Of a stretch of 64,000 bases of DNA, positions 18,833 through 26,500 are shown piece after piece. Made by a program: the position numbers and the translations under genes. The notes under the pieces are model-generated. The model made no database searches. It was given only the letters and a program-made list of their open reading frames with translations, and was not told where the DNA came from. Positions within the stretch are counted from its first letter, which is position 1; each line of letters begins with the position of its first letter. Source of the DNA: Schlesneria paludicola DSM 18645 (GTDB taxonomy: Bacteria; Planctomycetota; Planctomycetia; Planctomycetales; Planctomycetaceae). The stretch spans positions 1,946,798 to 2,010,797 of the forward strand of contig NZ_JH636434.1 in assembly GCF_000255655.1 (NCBI RefSeq). The letters are read 5' to 3'.

Positions 18833-19280
18833 CCTTTCCCCCCTGCGCCCGCGCAACCGACGACTGGTCCGCGACCACGCGAAACAACAATTCGGGGACT
18901 TTGCGCCGGCTAATCGACCGAGCCACTTCCGCGCGCAATCGGCCCGTCGCATGCGTCAACCGTTCCATGACAAGGATTGGATTGAAGTCCGTATCCCCGG
19001 GCAGAGGGCAGACACGCACTAATAGTCGCCGGGCATCTGGAGCGGGTGAAACCTCAACCACGATCACGCCGCGCAGGATGTCGTCTCCGCACGCACCTGA
19101 CATCACATAGCTCAGCGTTTCAAAAACCTGACGACACAGCTGCCAATCCTTTCGATCATCCTTTCGCCGATTCGTACGTTTGAAGAAATCGCGCGGGTCC
19201 CTCCCATCTTCAGGGCCGGGCTGACCACACATGGACTGCCAGTTCTTGGGGGCGGAGTTTCCGCCGGACTTTCGCTTCAT
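18822..19280 (-). CDS. Ribosome-binding factor A (RbfA)-like protein
   Basis: A 152-residue protein from the ATG at 19280 (MKRKSGG). After a polar N-terminus, residues about 40-140 have an RbfA/KH-like layout: WQLCRQVFETLSYVMSG, then VIVVEVSPAPDARRLLVRV, then ERLTHATGRLRAEVARSISRRKVPELLFRVV. RbfA helps mature the 30S subunit by binding the 16S 5' helix. It differs from E. coli RbfA in sequence detail, and a second copy near infB/nusA may exist elsewhere in the genome. The stop is embedded in the rtcB start (ATGACAACTGA), which suggests translational coupling. Confidence 0.75.
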   Translation of the reverse strand: MKRKSGGNSAPKNWQSMCGQPGPEDGRDPRDFFKRTNRRKDDRKDWQLCRQVFETLSYVMSGACGDDILRGVIVVEVSPAPDARRLLVRVCPLPGDTDFNPILVMERLTHATGRLRAEVARSISRRKVPELLFRVVADQSSVARAQGGKDDN

Positions 19281-20000
19281 CAATGGATCATCTTTCTGAA
19301 CCGCCGCGCACGAGCTACGGGCGGGTTCGCGAGAAAAGAGCGTGACCGAACGCACCGTGCGCGCGGCCACGAACGTGGGTGCGCGGCGAACCACAGGCCG
19401 CACATCACATCACGTACGAAGAAACGCCCAAAGAGAATTGGGGCGCCAGAGTGCGAGCCGGACGGACATTGCTTTTAGGCAATGGCGCAATTCCAGCTCA
19501 GCAATTCAGAGAAGAGGAGGTTCTCGTTCATGATGCATCTCCTGATGATCGTGCCGACGAAAGTCAAAGTGACAGTCGAATCCGACAGAGGCACGACGTG
19601 ACGGACACGCTGTTCGGGTACGAGGTTCACTCATTTTTTTCCCGCACTGCTCAGCGACGGCTCGCGCGAGTCGCCCGAATTGCACATCGCACATTGTCCC
19701 CAAACGGCCTGGCAGAACAGCGATTTGAGACGACAGGCGTGACATGCATTGCACGAGTGTGCCTCAACGCCCCTTGTGCGTCAGGAAACGTCTTCGCCCA
19801 CGCTTCCCAGGCGTTTCCGTTTACTTTTTCTTAAGCAATCAAAACCAACCTATCAATATTCGATTATTCGCATATTCTTTCGATTCACACGACTCGCAAT
19901 GACGGGAACAAACCGTGTGATACGCATCGACCGGATGCAGCCGTGAACGAGCGCGGTGCAGTTCGAGTCCAGGTCTTTTCCTGTGGATAAGGAATTTTCA
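19281..20000. other. Divergent region between rbfA-like and sulP genes
   Basis: About 720 bases hold no supported gene. The left end carries the promoter of the rbfA-rtcB pair. Before sulP there is an imperfect GGAAACG...CGTTTCC pair (about 19791-19822) followed by a T-rich tract, terminator-like in form but with no gene ahead of it. Open frames on both strands lack ribosome sites. Confidence 0.45.
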
Positions 20001-21692
20001 ATGTCCTCCATTCCCCTGGAACCCCGCGACGTGCCGCAGAACGGCCTCGCTGGCCTCAAACACCTGCGATACGACCTGCTGTCAGGAATCGTCGTTTCGC
20101 TCGTGTCGCTTCCATTGTCATCTGGCATCGCGATCGCTTCTGGTGCGCCCCCCATCGTGGGACTGATTTCGGCGATCGTGGCGGGTTTCATCTTTCCGCT
20201 TGTCGGTGGAGCGTACGTCACAATTGCCGGGCCCGCCGCAGGACTCGCCCCGGCCGTCATGGCGATCATGATTTCCTTCGGTGGAGCTGGCGATGCCGAA
20301 ACGGTCGGTGAAGGATATCGCTTTCTCCTTGTCGTGATCTTTATCGTCGGCTGCGTTCAAGTTGTCTTGAGCCTGCTGAAGCTTGCGCGTTTCGCCGCGA
20401 TGATACCCGTCGCGGTGGTCGAAGGGATGCTCGCCGCGATCGGTTTGCTGATCATCGTCAAGCAGTTGCCGAAGTTCTTTGGATTCACGGGAAAGCCCCA
20501 TGCCCACGAGTTCCTCGAGATCGTGGGAGAAATCCCGGTCTATGTCCGCGGAATGACCGTTCCTGTGTTTGCGATTGCGATCGTCTGTTTGATCCTGCTG
20601 TTCGTGCTGGATTCCTTCAAACGGTACCGCATCCTTCAGATTCTTCCGCCACAATTGCTCGCCGTCATTGTGGGGGCCATCCTAGGCCACTATGCAAATC
20701 TCGGAACAATCGACCCCGCCTTCCTGATCCGATTGCCCGAAAATCCCTTCCATGGAATTCACTCGCCTGACTTCAACGCATTACTTGCTCGACCTGATCT
20801 TTGGCAGGCCGCCCTTGTCGGCGTTGTCATGCTCACGATGATTGATGGCGTCGAATCCTTGGCCACCGCGATGGCCATCGATCGCATCGATCCGTTTCAT
20901 CGAAAATCAGACTCCAATCGCGTACTTCTCGCCATGGGAATCTCGAACGTGGCGTCAAGCATGGTCGGTGGGCTCACGATTATTCCGGGCGGCGTGAAAA
21001 GCAAAGCCAATATTGCGGCAGGCGGTCGAACCCTCTGGGCCAACTTCACGAACTCGATCTGCTTGATGATCTATTTGCTGGTCGGAGCGGCATTGATCAA
21101 CATGATCCCTCTCGGAGTTCTTGCCGCCGTCTTGATCTTCACCGGATGGAAGATGTGCGAGCCACTCGTCTGGAAGCACATTGCACAGATTGGCGGCGAA
21201 CAGCTCGTAATTTACTCGTTCACCATCGCCGTCACATTGCTGATGGACCTCCTTTGGGGAATCGCGGCCGGTGTCGTGGCCAAATTGGTATTCAGTGTCC
21301 TGATGTGTCGACAATCCGTCGATGTCGACGGAGGCAATCGACCATCATTGGCGAAATGCCTTGCCGACTTTTTTCGGAACCCCGTGGACAGACGAGAACT
21401 GATCAATCACGTTTATCATATATACGTCAACAAACCCCTCGTTTGCTTCAACACAATGCAATTGGTTGATGAACTCGATGAAATCCCATCCGAGGCGACC
21501 GCCGTCGTTGTTCACCTTGATGCAGGCGTCAGGCTCATCGATCACACCTCCGCAGAGAATTTGCGACATTCGATCGTCGAGTATTCCCACTCGAATCTCC
21601 CGGTCGAGATTGTTGGACTCGATCGCCTCGATCAATTGTCTCGTCATGAAACGGGCCTTCGCGTGGCCGTGAATGGCGTAAGACGCCCATGA
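20001..21692 (+). CDS. SulP/SLC26-family anion transporter
   Basis: A 563-residue protein from the ATG at 20001, with AAGGA upstream. It has a long membrane domain of 10-14 helices beginning LRYDLLSGIVVSLVSLPLSSG, and includes the family signatures AYVTIAGPAAGLAPAV and VESLATAMAIDR. The C-terminal 90 residues (from about NHVYHIYVNKPLVCFN) resemble a STAS domain. SulP proteins move sulfate, bicarbonate or other anions, usually with Na+ or H+. An ArsR-type regulator follows 90 bases downstream. Substrate choice cannot be read from the sequence. Confidence 0.92.
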   Translation: MSSIPLEPRDVPQNGLAGLKHLRYDLLSGIVVSLVSLPLSSGIAIASGAPPIVGLISAIVAGFIFPLVGGAYVTIAGPAAGLAPAVMAIMISFGGAGDAETVGEGYRFLLVVIFIVGCVQVVLSLLKLARFAAMIPVAVVEGMLAAIGLLIIVKQLPKFFGFTGKPHAHEFLEIVGEIPVYVRGMTVPVFAIAIVCLILLFVLDSFKRYRILQILPPQLLAVIVGAILGHYANLGTIDPAFLIRLPENPFHGIHSPDFNALLARPDLWQAALVGVVMLTMIDGVESLATAMAIDRIDPFHRKSDSNRVLLAMGISNVASSMVGGLTIIPGGVKSKANIAAGGRTLWANFTNSICLMIYLLVGAALINMIPLGVLAAVLIFTGWKMCEPLVWKHIAQIGGEQLVIYSFTIAVTLLMDLLWGIAAGVVAKLVFSVLMCRQSVDVDGGNRPSLAKCLADFFRNPVDRRELINHVYHIYVNKPLVCFNTMQLVDELDEIPSEATAVVVHLDAGVRLIDHTSAENLRHSIVEYSHSNLPVEIVGLDRLDQLSRHETGLRVAVNGVRRP

Positions 21693-21782
21693 ATATTGGT
21701 GTCAATCAAGTGACGAGAATCCCCCCCGGACCGGCGCTGAGCAATTCCTCTCACTCTCAGATCAAATCACCGGAGATCCGGC

Positions 21783-22154
21783 ATGCACGACAAACTTCGG
21801 CTCTTTAAGGCCGGCATCTTTCAAGCGTTGGCCCATCCCACCCGAATTGCGATCGTCGAATTGCTTCGCGACAACGGGGAAGTCCCCGTGACCACGCTCT
21901 ACGAAAAACTGGAGCTCGAACAAGCCAACGTTTCACAACACCTCAGCGTTCTTCGTTCGAAATTGATTGTGGCAGCCCGGAAGGAAGGCAATCAAGTTTT
22001 CTACTCGCTACGCGATCCTCTGCTCGGGCAAGTGCTGGACCTGATGCGTCAGTACTTCCACGTGCATCTCGAGGAATCTCTGAAACTGTTGGACGGAATA
22101 CAAACAACGGATTTTCAGCCGACGAAAAAGTCAACCGGAACACGAAAACGCTAG
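21783..22154 (+). CDS. ArsR-family winged-helix regulator
   Basis: A 123-residue DNA-binding protein with GGAG about 9 bases before the ATG. KAGIFQALAHPTRIAIVELLRDNGEVPV and QANVSQHLSVLRSKLIVAARKEGNQVFYSL are the ArsR helix-turn-helix and wing. There are no cysteines, so the classic arsenic/cadmium site (ELCVCDL) is absent, and any ligand would be bound differently. Its place behind sulP suggests that it controls that transporter; this is inference. Confidence 0.9.
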   Translation: MHDKLRLFKAGIFQALAHPTRIAIVELLRDNGEVPVTTLYEKLELEQANVSQHLSVLRSKLIVAARKEGNQVFYSLRDPLLGQVLDLMRQYFHVHLEESLKLLDGIQTTDFQPTKKSTGTRKR

Positions 22155-22271
22155 GATGCGATCCGATTGGATTTGCGCACCACGACGGGACTTATGCCAC
22201 AGTAATGTCGTCGCCGTGAAGTCATCGCGAAATGACAGCGAGGGCCCCGACAATTGCCGAACCACGTGAAC

Positions 22272-22511
22272 ATGATCGTCGAAGAAACCAACGGCCAATG
22301 GCGAGCGTGGTTCGACGATGTTCCTCAACTTGTCTTTGAGGGAAATCTTCCGCGCGAAGCCATATCCAAATTAAGCGCGTACTTCGGCATGGATTCCGCG
22401 TGCCGGACCGACCCCTTCGACGAACTCACCACCTCAGTTCCTCACCTCGAATTCCGAATCCCCGCCCTTCACCGACGTTGGTTGCCCGTTCGGATGAAAT
22501 GCCGGCCGTGA
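22272..22511 (+). CDS. Small HicB-like protein, possibly an orphan
   Basis: A 79-residue frame from the ATG at 22272 (or the GTG at 22266). MIVEETNGQWRAWFDDVPQ followed by GNLPREAISKLSAYFG resembles the short beta-beta-alpha fold of HicB antitoxins and related partial RNase H-like proteins. No hicA-like toxin gene is adjacent and no DNA-binding tail is seen. The ribosome site is weak. The gene may be real but is uncertain. Confidence 0.45.
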   Translation: MIVEETNGQWRAWFDDVPQLVFEGNLPREAISKLSAYFGMDSACRTDPFDELTTSVPHLEFRIPALHRRWLPVRMKCRP

Positions 22512-22811
22512 AATGCGACGTGGCCCGTCTATCGCGACACAATCGCCGAACCGTCACCATCGCATCGAATTTCGTCACAATAAATGTGCCATCGCGAAAT
22601 TCAATCGACTTGGCCGAGCGCAACTATGACGTGGTGTCTGGACAACGATGATGGCGACAGCGATAAAGGATGTCGAGGTGATTTCGTCACAATGTCCACA
22701 TTCGATTCGAAGGACATTCGATGAGACGAAAGCGGTTCATTCTCGGTCTCATACAGGGAACGTGAAAATCGCCACATAACAACTGCCACGTCCAACCAAA
22801 GGTCATGCGCC
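22512..22811. other. Gap without a recognisable feature
   Basis: Short open frames are present on both strands, but no domain, ribosome site or repeat is seen. It presumably carries the promoter for the gene at 22812. Confidence 0.4.
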
Positions 22812-23585
22812 ATGAGCCTCGGTCCCCTGTTCATCATGTTCGCCGTGAATGCCGCGCTCGCCGATAAGTGGGAGCCACCAGAAAATCCTGACCCGCAATC
22901 AATTCTGACAGAGGCTCAGGCTGACGTACGCGACAAACGATACGAGATCGCATTAGATAAATTCGTCTGGTTCCATGAGCACGCGTTGGAGTTCCAGCCA
23001 GCAATGACCGGGGTTCGATTGTCGTTCGCTCTCGGCTACTGGTATGACCTCGGCCAAAAATATCCACCCGCACTCGACAAACTTGAGGATGCCCGGGATG
23101 TGGCCGCGAGGAAAGTCGCGGACGGAACAAACCTCGTTGCGTCGTTTCACGATTTTGCATCGATCAATCGCACCCTGGACGAGGAAACACTCACGCAGGA
23201 ATTGTTTGAAGTGCTGGATTCTCAAAATGCCAAAGCCGCAAAAAAGGTCTTTGGTCTCGCGCAACCTGCCTTGGTCAGAGCCAAAGCCTATGCCTTGTGC
23301 GCCAAATACCTGGAACCGGAATCCGACTTTAAAAGAATGAAACTGATTTACAATCAGGGAAAGAAACTGGCGGACAACCCTCTGATCGGAAAACGACACC
23401 TCGACTTTGCCAATAGGAAATTCACAAACGAAGTGACAACTCTGGTGGCCCTGCTGGCCGCCAATGAGCGAAAGCCCGAAGCGGAAGAGATCGCCAAACA
23501 GGCACGCGAGGAATGGGATGACGACACCTTCCACAAAGACATTGAGAGTGCACTTGAAGGAAAAGTTCCTGATCCATGGCCCTGA
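22812..23585 (+). CDS. Secreted helical protein of unknown function
   Basis: A 257-residue protein with a short signal peptide (about residues 1-18, MSLGPLFIMFAVNAALADK). The rest is helical and TPR-like in character: AQADVRDKRYEIALDKFVWFHEHAL near residue 40 and several later helix pairs, without a strict TPR consensus. I do not recognise the family. The phosphatase-cytochrome lipoprotein gene follows 64 bases downstream on the same strand, so the two may be co-transcribed. Confidence 0.7.
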   Translation: MSLGPLFIMFAVNAALADKWEPPENPDPQSILTEAQADVRDKRYEIALDKFVWFHEHALEFQPAMTGVRLSFALGYWYDLGQKYPPALDKLEDARDVAARKVADGTNLVASFHDFASINRTLDEETLTQELFEVLDSQNAKAAKKVFGLAQPALVRAKAYALCAKYLEPESDFKRMKLIYNQGKKLADNPLIGKRHLDFANRKFTNEVTTLVALLAANERKPEAEEIAKQAREEWDDDTFHKDIESALEGKVPDPWP

Positions 23586-23649
23586 AAACCAAGGACCAAA
23601 CACGATTTGAATCTGTTGAACTCCATTTGCCGATCGGACACCTTGGTTC

Positions 23650-24669
23650 ATGCCGAGATCTCGTTTATTTTGGGGCGTCGTGCTCCTGTGCGTAGGGGGT
23701 TGTGGAACACGTTCCGGAACAGATCGTCTCGCCACCGACGAGGATTCGCCTGAAGCACAGATGTCACTTCCGATACTTGCCGACACCGAGACCAAGCACT
23801 CTGTAGCGGCGATGGCACTACCAGAGAAACTGGGCGTGCATTATCTGCCCAATGCCTATCGCATCACGTCGAACATCATTTCCGGTGGTCTTCCCGAAGG
23901 GGACGTTGCCTTCCAAGAACTGCAAGAATTGGGCGTCAAAACGATTATCAGCGTCGATGGAATGCGACCTGACGTCGAGCTGGCGCAGAAGTATGGACAG
24001 CGGTATGTCCATCTCCCTCATGGATACGACGGCATCCCACCGCAACGCGCGCACGAACTGGCGAAGGCGATCACGGAACTTCCCGGGCCGATCTACATTC
24101 ATTGCCATCATGGAAAGCACCGCAGCCCAACGGCGGCCGCAGTCGCTTGTATCGAAGCCGGCTTCATGCCAGCGTCGGTCGCAGAATCAATCCTCAAGGC
24201 TGCAGGAACCGGGCAAAATTATCGCGGACTTTGGGACTCAGCCCGACGGGCCACTCGACTGACGCCCGAGTTCATTGCTCAATTGAAAGTCGATTTCGTC
24301 GACGTTGCCTCTGTACCTCCGTTCGCTCAGGCGATGGTCGAGATGGAACACACATTCGATCGCCTGAAACAGACCGCGGCCCACGATTGGAGGGCATCCG
24401 CAAAGTCACCAGATCTCGCCCCCTCTCACGAAGCACTGATCTTGAAAGAACAGTTCGCAGAAATGCGACGATTGCCCGCACTTCAAACTTATCCGACGCA
24501 CTTCCAGCAGTATCTCGAGAAGTCCGAACAGTTCACCCAAACTCTGGAAGACGCGTTACGCGACAACTCGCCGAGTCGAGCCAACGCCGCAATGGCCGCA
24601 ATCACGACAACGTGCATCGCCTGCCATCATGAGTACCGAGATGCCCCGAGAGCCAACGAACCAAAATGA
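23650..24669 (+). CDS. Lipoprotein with tyrosine-phosphatase-like domain and C-terminal haem site
   Basis: A 339-residue protein. The N-terminus ends in LLCVGGC, with C18 as the lipobox cysteine, so it is probably a membrane-anchored periplasmic lipoprotein. Residues about 65-205 form a dual-specificity phosphatase-like domain: ISGGLPEGDVAFQELQELG, IISVDGMRPD, and the catalytic P-loop HCHHGKHRS with C152 and R158 (HCx5R). The last 100 residues are helical and end in TTCIACHHEYRD, a CxxCH c-type haem site (C322, C325, H326), like a cytochrome c' or DUF1924-type helical bundle. A phosphatase and a haem site in one secreted lipoprotein is unusual. Substrates are unknown. Confidence 0.8.
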   Translation: MPRSRLFWGVVLLCVGGCGTRSGTDRLATDEDSPEAQMSLPILADTETKHSVAAMALPEKLGVHYLPNAYRITSNIISGGLPEGDVAFQELQELGVKTIISVDGMRPDVELAQKYGQRYVHLPHGYDGIPPQRAHELAKAITELPGPIYIHCHHGKHRSPTAAAVACIEAGFMPASVAESILKAAGTGQNYRGLWDSARRATRLTPEFIAQLKVDFVDVASVPPFAQAMVEMEHTFDRLKQTAAHDWRASAKSPDLAPSHEALILKEQFAEMRRLPALQTYPTHFQQYLEKSEQFTQTLEDALRDNSPSRANAAMAAITTTCIACHHEYRDAPRANEPK

Positions 24670-24708
24670 AAGAATCGAGGAAACGAATACGTCAAACGGC
24701 CCCGCCGT

Positions 24709-25794
24709 TTAATGCCCCCGAGATTCGCTCGTCACACTGTCAGGTCGAATGTGGTGAGGATACTCCCACTTCCCGACATGATCGCGAATCCATTCGAAAT
24801 AGAACCGAATACCGCGGTCGTCGGGTCCCGTTCCATAGCCTCCCATCTCAAAATGAGGCCCTGTACCACTCGCACCGCCAATCGACTGCGCGTACGAACT
24901 ATTCAACACGTAGCCCGCGTTGGGTGCCGCGTGATATCGAACAAGTTCTCGTCGTATCGCCTCAACCTGATCCGGTGTAAATATTCCTTCATTGCCGAAC
25001 AGGTCCCGGCGCAGCGATTCGATGTTCAGCGCATATCCCTCAGCCGGAATCGGGTCTTCCTTCTGGATCAGATGTAGGTCCATCCCTTCGAAATCTTTCG
25101 ACGAAGTCGAATGTGTCTCAGTTGTCACTCCGGCCTCGATTCCTGGTGCAATGGCATGGAACCATGCGGCGGCCCGCGCCTTTTTGAACGACCCATTTGG
25201 CTCGCGAAACGACTCCTGATAGATCCGGGTCGCATGGTCAAACTCGTACATCAAGTCAATCACGACGTTACGAATCTTCCGTGTTTCGAGGAGATGTGCC
25301 GTTTCTTCAATAGCTCGACGCATTGCCTGTTCGTCTTTCAACTCCTGGTCCTTGATCGGTGTGATGACGCCAATCAGCAGCACCATTCCCCGCCTGTCCG
25401 CCTCACGAGCCAGCCATTCCAGCCGGCGGGCGAACGCCGGTTCCAGTTCACCCGTCGCTCCAAAGGGATTCGCCCCGGCCTGGATATCCGGAAAGCCCCC
25501 GTGCGCGGCTTGCAGATACACCGACACGAGGTTGATGCCATGTTCATTGAAGTTGTCCAGGTTGCGCACCAATCGCTCGGTCAATGCCCGATCCCGCAGC
25601 GCATGAACGCAACGTAGTCCCCAAAGTCGGATCGGTTGCCCTCCTAGATACGCGCTGCCACCTTTGACCTCAAATTCTCGTGTCGCCATCGGAGGATCGG
25701 GAAACGGATCGACATCGGCCGCCGTGGCGGTTGCTCCGACCCATTGAAGACTCATCAACAGGATTGCAGCGCGGGTCGCGACGTTCGAATTCAT
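24709..25794 (-). CDS. Secreted TIM-barrel-like putative glycoside hydrolase (split form)
   Basis: A 361-residue protein with its own signal peptide (residues 1-26, ending ATATAAD). Its ATG overlaps the stop of the preceding gene by 4 bases (ATGA). The order TREFEVKGGSAYLGG, IRLWGLRCVHAL, NFNEHGINLVSVYLQ, LEWLAREADRRGMVLLIGV, IDLMYEFDHATR, YGTGPDDRGIRFYFEWIRDH is that of a GH5-like (beta/alpha)8 protein. It aligns end to end with the C-terminal two-thirds of the protein at 26501-28135, where this domain is fused to a LamG-like domain. Catalytic residues are not certain. Confidence 0.75.
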   Translation of the reverse strand: MNSNVATRAAILLMSLQWVGATATAADVDPFPDPPMATREFEVKGGSAYLGGQPIRLWGLRCVHALRDRALTERLVRNLDNFNEHGINLVSVYLQAAHGGFPDIQAGANPFGATGELEPAFARRLEWLAREADRRGMVLLIGVITPIKDQELKDEQAMRRAIEETAHLLETRKIRNVVIDLMYEFDHATRIYQESFREPNGSFKKARAAAWFHAIAPGIEAGVTTETHSTSSKDFEGMDLHLIQKEDPIPAEGYALNIESLRRDLFGNEGIFTPDQVEAIRRELVRYHAAPNAGYVLNSSYAQSIGGASGTGPHFEMGGYGTGPDDRGIRFYFEWIRDHVGKWEYPHHIRPDSVTSESRGH

Positions 25795-26492
25795 GGTCGC
25801 TTCTCCGGTGCAATCGGCGTCGAAACCGTCAGGTCATCAAATAAGGAGCAGGCGTCGGACCTTGTCCACAGCCCGATTTTGCCGACATCCAGGAATGCCA
25901 TGTCCTCGGCCTCGAGCAGTTTCGCTTCGTCGAGGTAGCCGACAATCTGCGTCCCGCACGTCGTAATCCGAATGGTGTGCCAGTCACTGTCACCGGGTAC
26001 ATCCGCATGATCCAGTTGAGTCAGCTTCCCGTTTTCGATCTTATAAAGCCTGAAATTGGGTCGACGCGGACTGTGTCGTGCGCTATGTGGGTTGTAGCGG
26101 ACTAGGTAGTAGTTGTCTTTGTCCTTGGCCCGCCAGACCAGCCCGCCGCCGCGCTCGTTCTCGCCTCCGACAGATTTAATCCGGACGCTCAGATCGACGT
26201 CCCGATAACTGGATTGTTCGACCAGCGTCAGATTGAAGACCGAAAGACGATTTTCCGCCCGCTGCGCGAGTACCAGATTGCCATCGGCATTGACGACCTC
26301 CCATCGACCGACATCGTTGGTGAACCCCTCTGCTGCCTGCCCCGGTTCCTCTGTCTCAAAATTCCAACTCGCCTCTCGCGATGAAAAGGGAGACAACCCC
26401 ACCAGCGACGCAACGAGGATCAATCGACCGAGACTACGAACAACCCGAGCGGCAGACGAAATGCGCCCACGGGATGCGAGCGCATTCCTCAC
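25791..26492 (-). CDS. Secreted LamG/DUF1080-like beta-sandwich protein (split form)
   Basis: A 233-residue protein. I chose the GTG at 26492, 9 bases beyond the previous stop; the frame runs on upstream inside the preceding gene. A basic, hydrophobic N-terminus (SLGRLILVASLVGLS) acts as a signal. The rest (WNFETEEPG, WEVVNADGNLVLAQ, GGGLVWRAKDKDNYYLVRYNP, DSDWHTIRITTCGTQIVGYLD, KIGLWTRSDACSLFDDLTV) has the pattern of concanavalin-like LamG or 3-keto-disaccharide hydrolase-type domains. These often bind or cleave sugars. It matches the N-terminal 210 residues of the protein at 26501-28135. Confidence 0.75.
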   Translation of the reverse strand: MRNALASRGRISSAARVVRSLGRLILVASLVGLSPFSSREASWNFETEEPGQAAEGFTNDVGRWEVVNADGNLVLAQRAENRLSVFNLTLVEQSSYRDVDLSVRIKSVGGENERGGGLVWRAKDKDNYYLVRYNPHSARHSPRRPNFRLYKIENGKLTQLDHADVPGDSDWHTIRITTCGTQIVGYLDEAKLLEAEDMAFLDVGKIGLWTRSDACSLFDDLTVSTPIAPEKRP

Positions 26493-26500
26493 GATGTCAT

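Noticed and set aside
22272-22511. HicB-like frame as half of a toxin-antitoxin pair
   Set aside because: No hicA-like ORF or other small partner lies on either side, so a toxin-antitoxin call is not supported.
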